A stretch of DNA of 41,343 bases from Anaerolineae bacterium (GTDB lineage Bacteria > Chloroflexota > Anaerolineae > UBA4142 > SHND01): contig JAJTXZ010000043.1 of NCBI GenBank assembly GCA_021463195.1, forward strand, positions 1 to 41,343, given 5' to 3'. Below, in pieces: positions 21,671-29,031 of this stretch. The stretch's first letter is position 1, and each line of letters opens with the position of its first letter. The notes beneath the pieces were generated by a model, which saw only the letters and a list, made by a program, of their open reading frames with translations, made no database searches and was not told the DNA's origin. Made by a program: the position numbers and the translations under genes.

Positions 21671-23701
21671 TCATTTCCTGCGTCGCGTCAACAGCGCCAG
21701 CCCAAACACGACGAGCAATAAAATCCCCACGCCGACCGCCGCGCCGATGAAATACCATTCGCCGCGAATGATTTCGGCGTCGTATTGCAGCGTGCGCGGC
21801 GCGCCGATGGAAATCGTCCATGCGCGCGTGGCGCCGCTGCCCGCGTCCAATTCATACGTGAGCGTGAGCGCGCCCAACGCGTTATACCACCACTGCTGCG
21901 CGTGACTCGTGAGCGCGAGTTTCAACTGCGCGGCTTGATCGTCGGATGGCGCGCCGCTCAATTCGCCAATTTGCGCGCTCATGGCGTTGAGCATGGTTTG
22001 AAGCTCGCGCTGTCCGCTTCCCAAATCCACCTGTTCTAAATAATGCACGCGCTGCGCGAATATATCCGCGTCGGTCGAAAACTCTAACGCGGCGGGGACG
22101 AGGACGGCGCGCGCGAGCGCCCAATCGCCGCGCGCGGGCAGCGCGGCGGCGAGGCGCGCGAGCCGATTGCGTAAATCATTTTCGTTTTCAAATGGCACGC
22201 TGAGCGTGAGCGTATAACTGTTCGCGTCCGCGTCGAGACGCGCTTGGCCCGCGTGGGTCTGATTCAACGCGGCGACGACAGCGTCGAGCGCGTTCATTGC
22301 GGCGTCCGAAGGCGCGGGATAAGGATTGAGTTTGAAAATAATTTCGCGCTGTCGCAAAGCGGTCTTGACGCGCGCGTGATTCAAAGCAAACGCGTCGGCG
22401 GGCAGCTGCGCCGCGATTTGAAAATTATCGCCGAACACGGCGCGCGCGTGCGCCAGCGCGCGGCTCAAATCGCCCGCGTTAATATCGGCGCGCGCGGCGG
22501 CGAGGCGCGCGAGAGTGATCTGATTTTCCAGCCGTTCGCGCGTGTACAGCGGCCCCGCGCCATCAGGAGCGAAATTGCGCGCGTCGGCGAGTAGTTTTAA
22601 TTCGCGCGCGTATTCGCCGCGCGTGTGCGCGTCGAGGGCAAGATAAAAGCTGTCTTCCGCCAGCTGCGCGCGCGCGGCGGCATCGGCGCGCGTGCCAATC
22701 AATTTTTGCCACTGCGTCATCGCAAGCGTGATGTAATTGGAATCGCGCGGGCCCGTCGCCGCGCCGGCGCGTTGTTCGTACAATCGCGCGAGCGTTTCCA
22801 CCGCGTCGGCGTTATCGGGCGCGAGACGCGCGGCGGTTTCCAATGCCGCGACGGCTTGGGCGAGAAAATTATCGCGTCGCGGCGAGGGCTGTGACGCGAG
22901 CGTTTGATACACGCGTCCGAGCGCGAGCTGCGCGTTCGCGTCATCGGGATTTTGCGCGACGGCGGCGCGCGCGGCATTGAGCGTTTGCCAGAGCGAGGGG
23001 CGAATAAAGGTGACGCCGGGGTCGGCTTCGGGCTTGAATGTTTGCCAGAGCCAAGTGATTTTTTTGCCGTCGAATTCCGGCACATCCGGGTCCAGCGCGA
23101 TGAATTGTTCGCCGGTCGTTTCAGTCGGAAAATTCACTGTAAGGCGCGCCGAACCGACCGCGTTTTTCCAGCGATTGCCGACCAACATGCCATAAGTGAA
23201 ACGCGGAAATAACGCGTCGCCGAGGTCTTGGGTAAATTCCACGACGATTTCTTTTTTCTCGTCGGGTTTGAGCGTCAACTCGAAAGTGTACCAAGTCACA
23301 TTGCGCGCCGCGCCGCCATATACAATGTCGGCGGTGGCGGGCGCCAGTGTAATGGGTTTGCCGGCGAGCAGCACGCGGAACGCGGAAAATTGTGTCGGGT
23401 CAAAGATTGCGTCCGCGCTCGCTTGCGCGGGAAAACCGACGATGATCGAGACATCGTTGGCGCCATCGGTATTGTGCGCTTTCCATGTCATTGCGCCGCT
23501 GGCAAAGGTGTGGCCGTCGTTTTCGGTCAGATTGACATCCACCGTTAACGCCGATAATTCTACAGCGCTCTTGCGATCGAGCGGCGCCAACATGACAGGA
23601 ATGTTGGGCGCGGGCATTTGCGCGGCGAGGGGAGGGGGAGACGCAAAGGCGAAAAGGAGCAAAACAAAAAACATCAAACCGAAAACGCGTTTGTAAAACA
23701 T
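21671..23701 (-). CDS. Exported, membrane-anchored TPR-repeat protein
   Basis: 676 residues. Signal peptide: MFYKRVFGLMFFVLLLFAFA then SPPPLAAQ. The N-terminal half (to about residue 230) is beta-rich (LTVDVNLTENDGHTFASGAMTWKAHN...), resembling an interfacial or visceral domain of surface proteins. Residues about 240-400 contain TPR-like units (NPDDANAQLALGRVYQTLA, APDNADAVETLARLYEQRA). A C-terminal transmembrane helix (WYFIGAAVGVGILLLVVFGLALL) ends in TRRRK, giving a protein held outside the membrane by its tail. Function unknown. ATG 23701 is preferred over an upstream in-frame start because it begins the signal peptide and lies 7 nt from a strong -10. Antisense frames here are GC-rich shadows. 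Confidence 0.85.
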   Translation of the reverse strand: MFYKRVFGLMFFVLLLFAFASPPPLAAQMPAPNIPVMLAPLDRKSAVELSALTVDVNLTENDGHTFASGAMTWKAHNTDGANDVSIIVGFPAQASADAIFDPTQFSAFRVLLAGKPITLAPATADIVYGGAARNVTWYTFELTLKPDEKKEIVVEFTQDLGDALFPRFTYGMLVGNRWKNAVGSARLTVNFPTETTGEQFIALDPDVPEFDGKKITWLWQTFKPEADPGVTFIRPSLWQTLNAARAAVAQNPDDANAQLALGRVYQTLASQPSPRRDNFLAQAVAALETAARLAPDNADAVETLARLYEQRAGAATGPRDSNYITLAMTQWQKLIGTRADAAARAQLAEDSFYLALDAHTRGEYARELKLLADARNFAPDGAGPLYTRERLENQITLARLAAARADINAGDLSRALAHARAVFGDNFQIAAQLPADAFALNHARVKTALRQREIIFKLNPYPAPSDAAMNALDAVVAALNQTHAGQARLDADANSYTLTLSVPFENENDLRNRLARLAAALPARGDWALARAVLVPAALEFSTDADIFAQRVHYLEQVDLGSGQRELQTMLNAMSAQIGELSGAPSDDQAAQLKLALTSHAQQWWYNALGALTLTYELDAGSGATRAWTISIGAPRTLQYDAEIIRGEWYFIGAAVGVGILLLVVFGLALLTRRRK

Positions 23702-23708
23702 TGGCGGT

Positions 23709-23737
23709 ATCTTAGTTGGGATGAGAACATGGGTCAA
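23709..23737 (-). promoter_or_regulatory. Promoter of the TPR-protein gene, leaderless geometry
   Basis: Minus strand: TTGACC (23737-23732), a 17-nt spacer, TAAGAT (23714-23709), then 7 nt to ATG 23701. Both boxes and the spacing are near consensus and no Shine-Dalgarno is possible. Confidence 0.7.
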
Positions 23738-23796
23738 ATTGGCGCGCATGGATCGCTAAAGAGACGCCGCGCGGCGGAAATTGGTTCGATGCAGCT

Positions 23797-23824
23797 TTGA
23801 CATTGTTTATCAATCAAGTATAGT
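23797..23824 (+). promoter_or_regulatory. Promoter of the methyltransferase gene
   Basis: TTGACA (23797-23802), a 16-nt spacer, TATAGT (23819-23824), then 10 nt to ATG 23835. Near-consensus; the expected leader is only a few nucleotides. Confidence 0.7.
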
Positions 23825-23834
23825 CATAAACCAA

Positions 23835-24830
23835 ATGTCCAAAATCAAGATGCTGACTCCAAAGGCAAAAGCGCCTGCGCGCGCTGGGCAAAAAACGCGG
23901 CGGGCGCGCGAGAACGTCGCGGCGTACGCCGCGTCTGCCGCGACCGCGAATTTTGTGGAATATCCAAGCGGTCGTGGACGAATTATTCACGGCGATTGTT
24001 TAGATGTGCTGTGCGCGCTGCCAAGCGATGAATTTGTTTTGGCGTTCACTTCACCGCCTTATCTCAATGCGATCAATTACGCGCAGCATGTAGATAAAAT
24101 CAAGGGACACGTCGAGCGTTGGGAACGAGAAAAAGTTTCCTACGCGGAATATCGCGAGTTTTTGACGACGCGTTTTGGGGAGTTGCTGCGCGTGGTGAAA
24201 CCGGGCGGCTACAATATTGTGAACATTGCGCCCGTAGGTTGGAATGGCGAACGCATTGCGCTGCCGTTTCATTTTGTCGCGTGGATGGAAGAACTCGGTT
24301 GGAAATTCCGCGAGGATATTATCTGGGAAAAATCTATCGCGCGCGACCGTCGGTCAGGAGTTTTATTGCAGCATCCATTTCCGGGTTATTACTATCCAAG
24401 TTTGGTTTCCGAATACGTTCTCATTTTTCAAAAACCAGCGACGAAAAAGGATCGCGAAAATATCTATTGGAATCGCAGCGCAGAAGAAAAGAAACGGAAT
24501 CAGATTGATTTGAGCGATTATCAGGGGGAGATGAGTAAGAACGTTTGGAAAATTCGCCCGCTGTCGCCGCAAGAGAATACGCATCCCGCGCCGTTCCCGT
24601 TAGAATTGGCGGAGCGCATTATCAAATTATATTCTTACGAGGGCGATGCGGTGATAGATATTTTTGCAGGCAGCGGACAAACGAATCTCGCGTGTGAAAA
24701 GCTAAAGCGCAAGCATTTAGGAATCGAAATTCTCAAAGAGTACGTGGCTTACGGCTTGAAGCGCTTAGGCAGAAGTTGCGCAAAAACGACTCGTCTAAAA
24801 TTTCTATTGAAGCCGAGATCGAAAAAATAG
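23835..24830 (+). CDS. DNA methyltransferase, beta-class (N4-cytosine or N6-adenine)
   Basis: 331 residues. Catalytic motif IV TSPPY (72-76) precedes the AdoMet-binding motif I (DIFAGSGQTNLACEKL, about residue 280), the beta-class permuted order. TSPPY is typical of N4-cytosine enzymes, though some N6-adenine enzymes also have SPPY. GYNIVNIAPVGWNG and WEKSIARDRRSGVLLQHPFPGYYYPSLVSEYVLIFQK follow. The N-terminal 40 residues are basic and Ala-rich. It overlaps the next gene by 55 bp, the usual close coupling of a restriction-modification pair. Base composition drifts toward AT across this gene and the next, unlike the flanks, consistent with horizontal acquisition. Confidence 0.9.
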   Translation: MSKIKMLTPKAKAPARAGQKTRRARENVAAYAASAATANFVEYPSGRGRIIHGDCLDVLCALPSDEFVLAFTSPPYLNAINYAQHVDKIKGHVERWEREKVSYAEYREFLTTRFGELLRVVKPGGYNIVNIAPVGWNGERIALPFHFVAWMEELGWKFREDIIWEKSIARDRRSGVLLQHPFPGYYYPSLVSEYVLIFQKPATKKDRENIYWNRSAEEKKRNQIDLSDYQGEMSKNVWKIRPLSPQENTHPAPFPLELAERIIKLYSYEGDAVIDIFAGSGQTNLACEKLKRKHLGIEILKEYVAYGLKRLGRSCAKTTRLKFLLKPRSKK

Positions 24831-25936
24831 AGTATCAACCGACGCTTGTCGAAAAATTGAAACAGGTGTCATTGGACGATTTCAAAAGTGGGCGCGCGTT
24901 CAGCAACGCGCGTTTTGTTGTCGAGTATGAACCGCTCAAAACAATCGCAATAAGCCAATGGAAAAGTCCAAAGCGAACGCGGACGTATCCATACGCGCGC
25001 GTGTATGATACTCTCTCCTATCCTGTCCGTTTGACGATCATTCCGTTTGTCAAAGACGAGGGTTGGGCGGGGGATTTGGATTTTTTGCAATGGGACACAG
25101 TGTCGTTGATGAGTTTGTTGGGCGTGTACGTGATTCCGGCGTACTATGGTCAAGCCAAGCCAAGCAAAAAATACAAAGAAAAAATCACGGCACAGCATTT
25201 TGATTACGCGTACCTGGCGGAACGCCTACACGCCTTTTTGTCATTCAACCAATCGGACGCGGGACATTGGAATATGAATGAGTTGCAAGAAAAGGGCGTA
25301 CACGTTGCGCGTTCAGCAAAAAGCGCGTACGCGGCTATCGCTGCCGACACAGGCGTGCCATTGCACAAACTACAAGGAATTGACCTGCGGATTAAAGAAA
25401 TGCTAGATGACGTACAAAATTTCAAAACTCGTTCACGAAAAGGCGCGCAATCCGCGCAAGCGCGGGAGAGTAGGACAACACACGCAAAGGAAGTAACGCA
25501 CGAATCGAAAGCATCGCTAACTATCAAGAATTTTATTGGCGGTTACTATTATTGGACGGCAGATGAAGCAGTTGTCATCAATGACAATCTTGTGCTTGTA
25601 GAAAAGAAGAATTCAAACAAAAGTAAATTACCTAATCGCGGAGATGTTAAAGATGCTTTGGTGAAAATGATTTTGTTTTCAAATCTCACTCGGACGCGAA
25701 TTGGAGAGAAAGAATACAAGCCACTCGCTGCTGTCGGTTTGACTTCACCGCTTTTACGCGGCGGAATTCACAACAAGATGAATGGCGCTGAAATCGCAAA
25801 TTTCTTTGCGGAGAATTCGTTGAACGCAAAGCAGCGGTTGTGGATTCAGAAACTCTTTAACGAAGCGAATACGAACCGTTTTGTTCTCGCGGTAGGTTCT
25901 ACAGAAATGCGCGTTAGTGAGCTACTTGCCCTCTGA
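24776..25936 (+). CDS. Putative restriction endonuclease partner of the adjacent methyltransferase
   Basis: 386 residues, starting at TTG 24776, which overlaps the methyltransferase end in another frame. No ATG is available in the first 110 codons, so an alternative start is needed. I do not recognise a named restriction family. Residues 262-278 (ADEAVVINDNLVLVEKK) fit a PD-(D/E)xK-like D...ExK arrangement, with E276 and K278 on a predicted strand, followed by a helix VKDALVKMILF. An N-terminal conserved-looking block is IIPFVKDEGWAGDLDF and SLMSLLGVYVIPAYY. A charged Ser/Lys/Gln linker (about 216-246) separates the halves. Function is inferred mainly from pairing with the methyltransferase. 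Codon use is the most AT-rich of the window. Confidence 0.6.
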   Translation: MRKNDSSKISIEAEIEKIEYQPTLVEKLKQVSLDDFKSGRAFSNARFVVEYEPLKTIAISQWKSPKRTRTYPYARVYDTLSYPVRLTIIPFVKDEGWAGDLDFLQWDTVSLMSLLGVYVIPAYYGQAKPSKKYKEKITAQHFDYAYLAERLHAFLSFNQSDAGHWNMNELQEKGVHVARSAKSAYAAIAADTGVPLHKLQGIDLRIKEMLDDVQNFKTRSRKGAQSAQARESRTTHAKEVTHESKASLTIKNFIGGYYYWTADEAVVINDNLVLVEKKNSNKSKLPNRGDVKDALVKMILFSNLTRTRIGEKEYKPLAAVGLTSPLLRGGIHNKMNGAEIANFFAENSLNAKQRLWIQKLFNEANTNRFVLAVGSTEMRVSELLAL

Positions 25937-26186
25937 CGACTCTTATTCTTTCTCCGGTGTGCCCTCATGTTTGTTGGCGGAGAGAGATTCAATCAAGGTA
26001 ACTTCTTCCATTCGATTCGATTAAACGACTGTTCTGCCCAACCCAATTCGCGTTCAATATACAAGGCGAGATAGTCTTTGTTTATTAAATCTGCCTTGAT
26101 TTGTCAAGATATCCTTTCCCCATTTGACGCAACACAACCGCATCATCACATTCGATTTGCAGGATTACACGATAGCGATTTGTCAT
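25937..26186 (-). pseudogene. Decayed small gene downstream of the restriction-modification pair
   Basis: On the minus strand ATG 26186 has a good Shine-Dalgarno (AAGGAG) and encodes 33 residues (MTNRYRVILQIE to LDKSRQI) before TAA at 26087-26085. Immediately downstream another frame, with no start codon, reads KADLINKDYLALYIEREL then GWAEQSFNRIEWKKLP before TGA, and a third begins MEEVTLIESLSANKHEGTPE. Such protein-like text spread over successive frames suggests a small gene broken by indels. It is AT-rich like the neighbouring pair, so it may be the remnant of the same acquired island. Family not recognised. Confidence 0.4.
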
Positions 26187-26251
26187 GCTGCTCCTTTCAT
26201 TCGAGTCATTTACGCGCGGCATTTTTTTAGGAAACGCGCCATCATCAAATA

Positions 26252-26380
26252 TTACGCGGCGGCGCTCTGCGCGGGCGCGCCAAGTTGGAGCAGCGCGACA
26301 AACAATACGAATGCCAAACCGCGCGCGCCGCGGCGCGGTGCCGTCGAGTCAAATTTATTTTTCAGGTTCATGAATTCCAT
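26252..26380 (-). CDS. Possible small exported peptide downstream of coaX
   Basis: A 42-residue frame (start MEFMNLKNKF, end AQSAAA) with a basic region and one hydrophobic segment (GLAFVLFVALLQLGAPAQSA) resembling a signal peptide cleaved near its end. It begins 9 nt after the coaX stop. No Shine-Dalgarno. It may be a truncated remnant or spurious. Confidence 0.25.
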   Translation of the reverse strand: MEFMNLKNKFDSTAPRRGARGLAFVLFVALLQLGAPAQSAAA

Positions 26381-26389
26381 CTGTAGAAT

Positions 26390-27184
26390 TTAATTGCCGT
26401 GGCGGCGACTGGGCTGATTCAAGTCATAAATCAGCTGCAGCCCGCGCAGCGTGAGTTCTTGGTCCATCACATCCACCACGCGCGTTTCCGACATGACGAG
26501 CGAAATTTGTTCGCCCGTCGCAATCACTTGCGCGTCGTTGCCGAGTTCGCGTTTCAAGCGCGCGACCATGCCTTCAATCATGCTCACATAGCCGTATACC
26601 AAACCGGCGCGCACCGCGTTAATCGTATTCTTGCCAATCGGCGATTTCGGTTCCGGCGGCGCGAGTTCCACGCGCAACAGTTGCGCGGCGGAGCGAAACA
26701 GCGCGTCCGCGCTAATGTTCAAACCCGGCGCAATCGCGGAACCAACATATTCGCCTTGCGCGTTCACCGCGTCAAAAATCGTAATCGGCGAAAAATCAAT
26801 CACGATGGCGGGCGCGCCGTGCAATGTTTTCGCGGCGAGCGCGTTCGCCACGCGGTCCGCGCCCACTTCGCGCGGATTGTCTGTGCGAAGCTTGATGCCC
26901 GTTTTCACGCCCGCGCCGACCACTAACGGCGTCCAGCCAAATTGCGCGCGGCACAATTCCACAAAAGTCGGTAGAATCGGCGGCACGGATGAGGCGATGA
27001 TGCCGCCTTGAAAATTATACGCGCCATTGGATTGGCGCAGCAGCGTATTCAACAACACCGCGTATTCGTCAGGCGTGCCGTCCACGCGCGTCGAGATACG
27101 CCACGAGACGCGCAGCGCGGCGCGTTCAAAGACGCCGATATTGATGTGCTGGTTGCCAATATCGAAAACAAGAATCGCGTTCAT
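26390..27184 (-). CDS. coaX: Type III pantothenate kinase
   Basis: 264 residues; phosphorylates pantothenate in the first step of CoA synthesis. ASKHA-fold motifs: VFDIGNQHINIGVF (usually DIGNTNI), the GADRVAN motif in VGADRVANALA, and GSAIAPGLNISADALF. The usual phosphate-loop D-x-GTATT-x-D is here IDFSPITIFDAV, so the Gly-Thr-Ala is replaced by Ser-Pro-Ile. It either retains an altered nucleotide pocket or has lost activity. The start ATG overlaps the stop of the P1 peptidase gene (ATGA), so the two are translationally coupled. Confidence 0.88.
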   Translation of the reverse strand: MNAILVFDIGNQHINIGVFERAALRVSWRISTRVDGTPDEYAVLLNTLLRQSNGAYNFQGGIIASSVPPILPTFVELCRAQFGWTPLVVGAGVKTGIKLRTDNPREVGADRVANALAAKTLHGAPAIVIDFSPITIFDAVNAQGEYVGSAIAPGLNISADALFRSAAQLLRVELAPPEPKSPIGKNTINAVRAGLVYGYVSMIEGMVARLKRELGNDAQVIATGEQISLVMSETRVVDVMDQELTLRGLQLIYDLNQPSRRHGN

Positions 27185-28122
27185 CGTTCATCAAAACGTT
27201 TTACGCCGCCCAAGCTCGCCGCCATTTGCACGCCGCGCACAATCGCGTTGGCGACACATTCCGCCGCCGCGTGTCCCAATATAGTCATGTCGCCCTGACC
27301 GCGCGTGCCGGACGCCATCACAAATAACGCGTCGCCGTCAAACAAAGTGTGCGATGGGCGCGTGGCGCGCGCAATCCCGTCATGCGCCATGCTCGCGAGA
27401 TGGTTGGCTTGTTCCACCGACAATGCCGCGTCCGTCAAGACCACTCCGATGGTGGTATTTTGCATCAAAAAATCGCGCGCGCGGTTATCCGAAAAAAGCA
27501 GCGCGCCGCTGTCCGCCCAACTGCCATCCGCGTGCCGCGTGCCGCCGATGATTTCGCCCGTTGACGGCTGAATCACATCGCCTAACGCGTTTACCGCCAT
27601 CAATGCCGCGACAGTGATCCCATTCTGTAACACGCGCGCGCTATAACCGATGCCGCCTTTGGTCGCGCGTTCCATATCCCACAATTTACCGACGGATGCG
27701 CCCGTGCCGGCTCCGACGCTGCCCTCCGCGACGAAATCATTGCGCGCTGCCGCGCACGCCGCATAACCATTCGCCGCGTTCGGGCGCACCTGTGGACTGC
27801 CGATTGCTAAATCAAATAAAACCGCCGCCGACACAATCGGAATGCGCGCGATGCCCACATCATAGCCGATAGCGTGTTCTTCTAAAAATTGCGCCACGCC
27901 CGTCGCGGTATCCAAACCGAACGCGCTGCCGCCGGAGAGGACGACCGCGTGCACGCGTTCAATCAAACGCCCGGTGCCGAGCAATTCCGTCTCGCGCGTG
28001 CCCGGCGCCGAGCCGCGCACATCCACGCCGCCGACCGCGCCTTGCGGCGGCGCCAGCGCGACGGTGCAGCCGGTGATATTTTCCAAGTCCGTGTAATGGC
28101 CGACGCGAAAATCCGACAACAA
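27181..28122 (-). CDS. P1/DmpA-family (S58) peptidase
   Basis: 313 residues from TTG 28122. N-terminal-nucleophile hydrolase related to DmpA aminopeptidase and NylC. Typical start FRVGHYTD and TGCTVAL, then VHAVVLSGGSAFGLD, AVRPNAANGYAA-like text, VGAGTGASVGK, and the autocleavage site Asn222-Thr223 (MQNTTIGVVLTDA), where Thr becomes the nucleophile. It ends RGVQMAASLGGVKRF. TTG 28122 is chosen because AAAGGG lies at good spacing and the family normally starts a few residues before RVGHYTD. The open frame continues upstream through the divergent promoter, which cannot be coding. Coupled to coaX. Confidence 0.88.
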   Translation of the reverse strand: MLSDFRVGHYTDLENITGCTVALAPPQGAVGGVDVRGSAPGTRETELLGTGRLIERVHAVVLSGGSAFGLDTATGVAQFLEEHAIGYDVGIARIPIVSAAVLFDLAIGSPQVRPNAANGYAACAAARNDFVAEGSVGAGTGASVGKLWDMERATKGGIGYSARVLQNGITVAALMAVNALGDVIQPSTGEIIGGTRHADGSWADSGALLFSDNRARDFLMQNTTIGVVLTDAALSVEQANHLASMAHDGIARATRPSHTLFDGDALFVMASGTRGQGDMTILGHAAAECVANAIVRGVQMAASLGGVKRFDER

Positions 28123-28145
28123 TTTTTTGATTTCCCTTTTTGTCT

Positions 28146-28152
28146 TATAATA
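28146..28152. promoter_or_regulatory. Overlapping divergent -10 elements
   Basis: Plus strand TATAAT (28146-28151) is exactly 7 nt before GTG 28159. Minus strand TATTAT (28152-28147) would serve the P1 peptidase operon, whose start is about 25 nt away with its own Shine-Dalgarno. The same 7 bp serve both directions. Confidence 0.55.
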
Positions 28153-28158
28153 GCGCGC

Positions 28159-29013
28159 GTGAATCTGGCTTTTCTTATCCTCATCGCCGCGCCGTTGAGT
28201 ATTTATTTGATTATTGTCTTGTTCACTATGCAAGACAGCGAGCCGACCGACGCGCCGGCGGATGCGCCCGCGCTTGAAATTATTCCGCCAACGGACGCGC
28301 TCGTCGCGCCGTCGTCTGAATCAATGGCATCCGCAAGCGTCCGCGCGGAAACTAGCGAACCAAGCGCAAACGTGGCAGAGCTCTTGGAGCGAGACGCGGC
28401 GGACACGCTCACAGCTCCAACGCTCGAAAACGCGTCTGCGCCCAATGCGGAAAATTTTGGCGCGCCGCTTGCGTCCGTCGAAGACGCGTCACCGGATCAA
28501 GCCGCGCGCGCGGATGCGCCCAAAGGCATTGCTGCGACAGAAACTATTGCTGCGACAGAAAACGTTGTCGCGACAGAAACTATTGCTGCGACAGAAAACA
28601 TTGTCGCGACAGAAAACATTGCTGCGACAGAAAACATTGTCGCGACAGAAACTATTGCTGCGACAGAAAGCGTTGGCGCCGTCGAATCCGCGCATATTCC
28701 TTTGACCGAAAACGTTTTGGCGGACGCGGACGAAACCATTATAACCGAACTTGAACGTCACGCGACGGTAGAAAATATCAGCGCCGTTGACGCAAATCAA
28801 GATGCTGTCGCAGACCGAGAGGTTGACGCAGACCGAGAGGTTGACGTAGACCAAGACAATCTGTCGGACAGTCCGCTGCGCTTTCCCGAAAAAGATTCGC
28901 CCAAATTCGTTTTCGATTATCGCGGACGCTTGTGGGTCGAAAAAAAGAACAAGGGTTTTTTCAGACGGCTGCGTCGTCCGCAGCTGCCGCCCGACGAACC
29001 GGACGCGCGTTGA
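28159..29013 (+). CDS. Membrane-anchored acidic protein with hexapeptide repeats
   Basis: 284 residues from GTG 28159. A single N-terminal membrane helix (MNLAFLILIAAPLSIYLIIV) is followed by a long acidic, Ala/Thr/Glu-rich region. Eight perfect-length 18-bp units (28528-28671) encode IAATET/VVATEN-like hexapeptides, and a second short repeat (DREVDA, 18 bp) follows at about 28809-28844. The C-terminal 45 residues switch to a basic, structured-looking tail (KFVFDYRGRLWVEKKNKGFF). No homology recognised. The repeat number is likely variable between strains. It converges on the Nramp-like gene with an 18-bp gap. Confidence 0.75.
   Translation: MNLAFLILIAAPLSIYLIIVLFTMQDSEPTDAPADAPALEIIPPTDALVAPSSESMASASVRAETSEPSANVAELLERDAADTLTAPTLENASAPNAENFGAPLASVEDASPDQAARADAPKGIAATETIAATENVVATETIAATENIVATENIAATENIVATETIAATESVGAVESAHIPLTENVLADADETIITELERHATVENISAVDANQDAVADREVDADREVDVDQDNLSDSPLRFPEKDSPKFVFDYRGRLWVEKKNKGFFRRLRRPQLPPDEPDAR
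28528..28671 (+). repeat. Eight 18-bp tandem repeats in coding sequence
   Basis: Units of the form (A/G)TTG(CT/TC)GCGACAGAAA(AC/CT/GC), eight in perfect register, 144 bp, encoding hexapeptides I/V-A/V-A-T-E-T/N/S. Confidence 0.95.
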
Positions 29014-29031
29014 GCGCGGCGGCGGCGCGCG

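Noticed and set aside
28123-28233. Longer start of the P1 peptidase
   Set aside because: It would read through the divergent promoter and the opposite gene; the TTG at 28122 has a Shine-Dalgarno and fits the family.
28528-28671. CRISPR array
   Set aside because: Contiguous 18-bp units without spacers, in frame within a gene.
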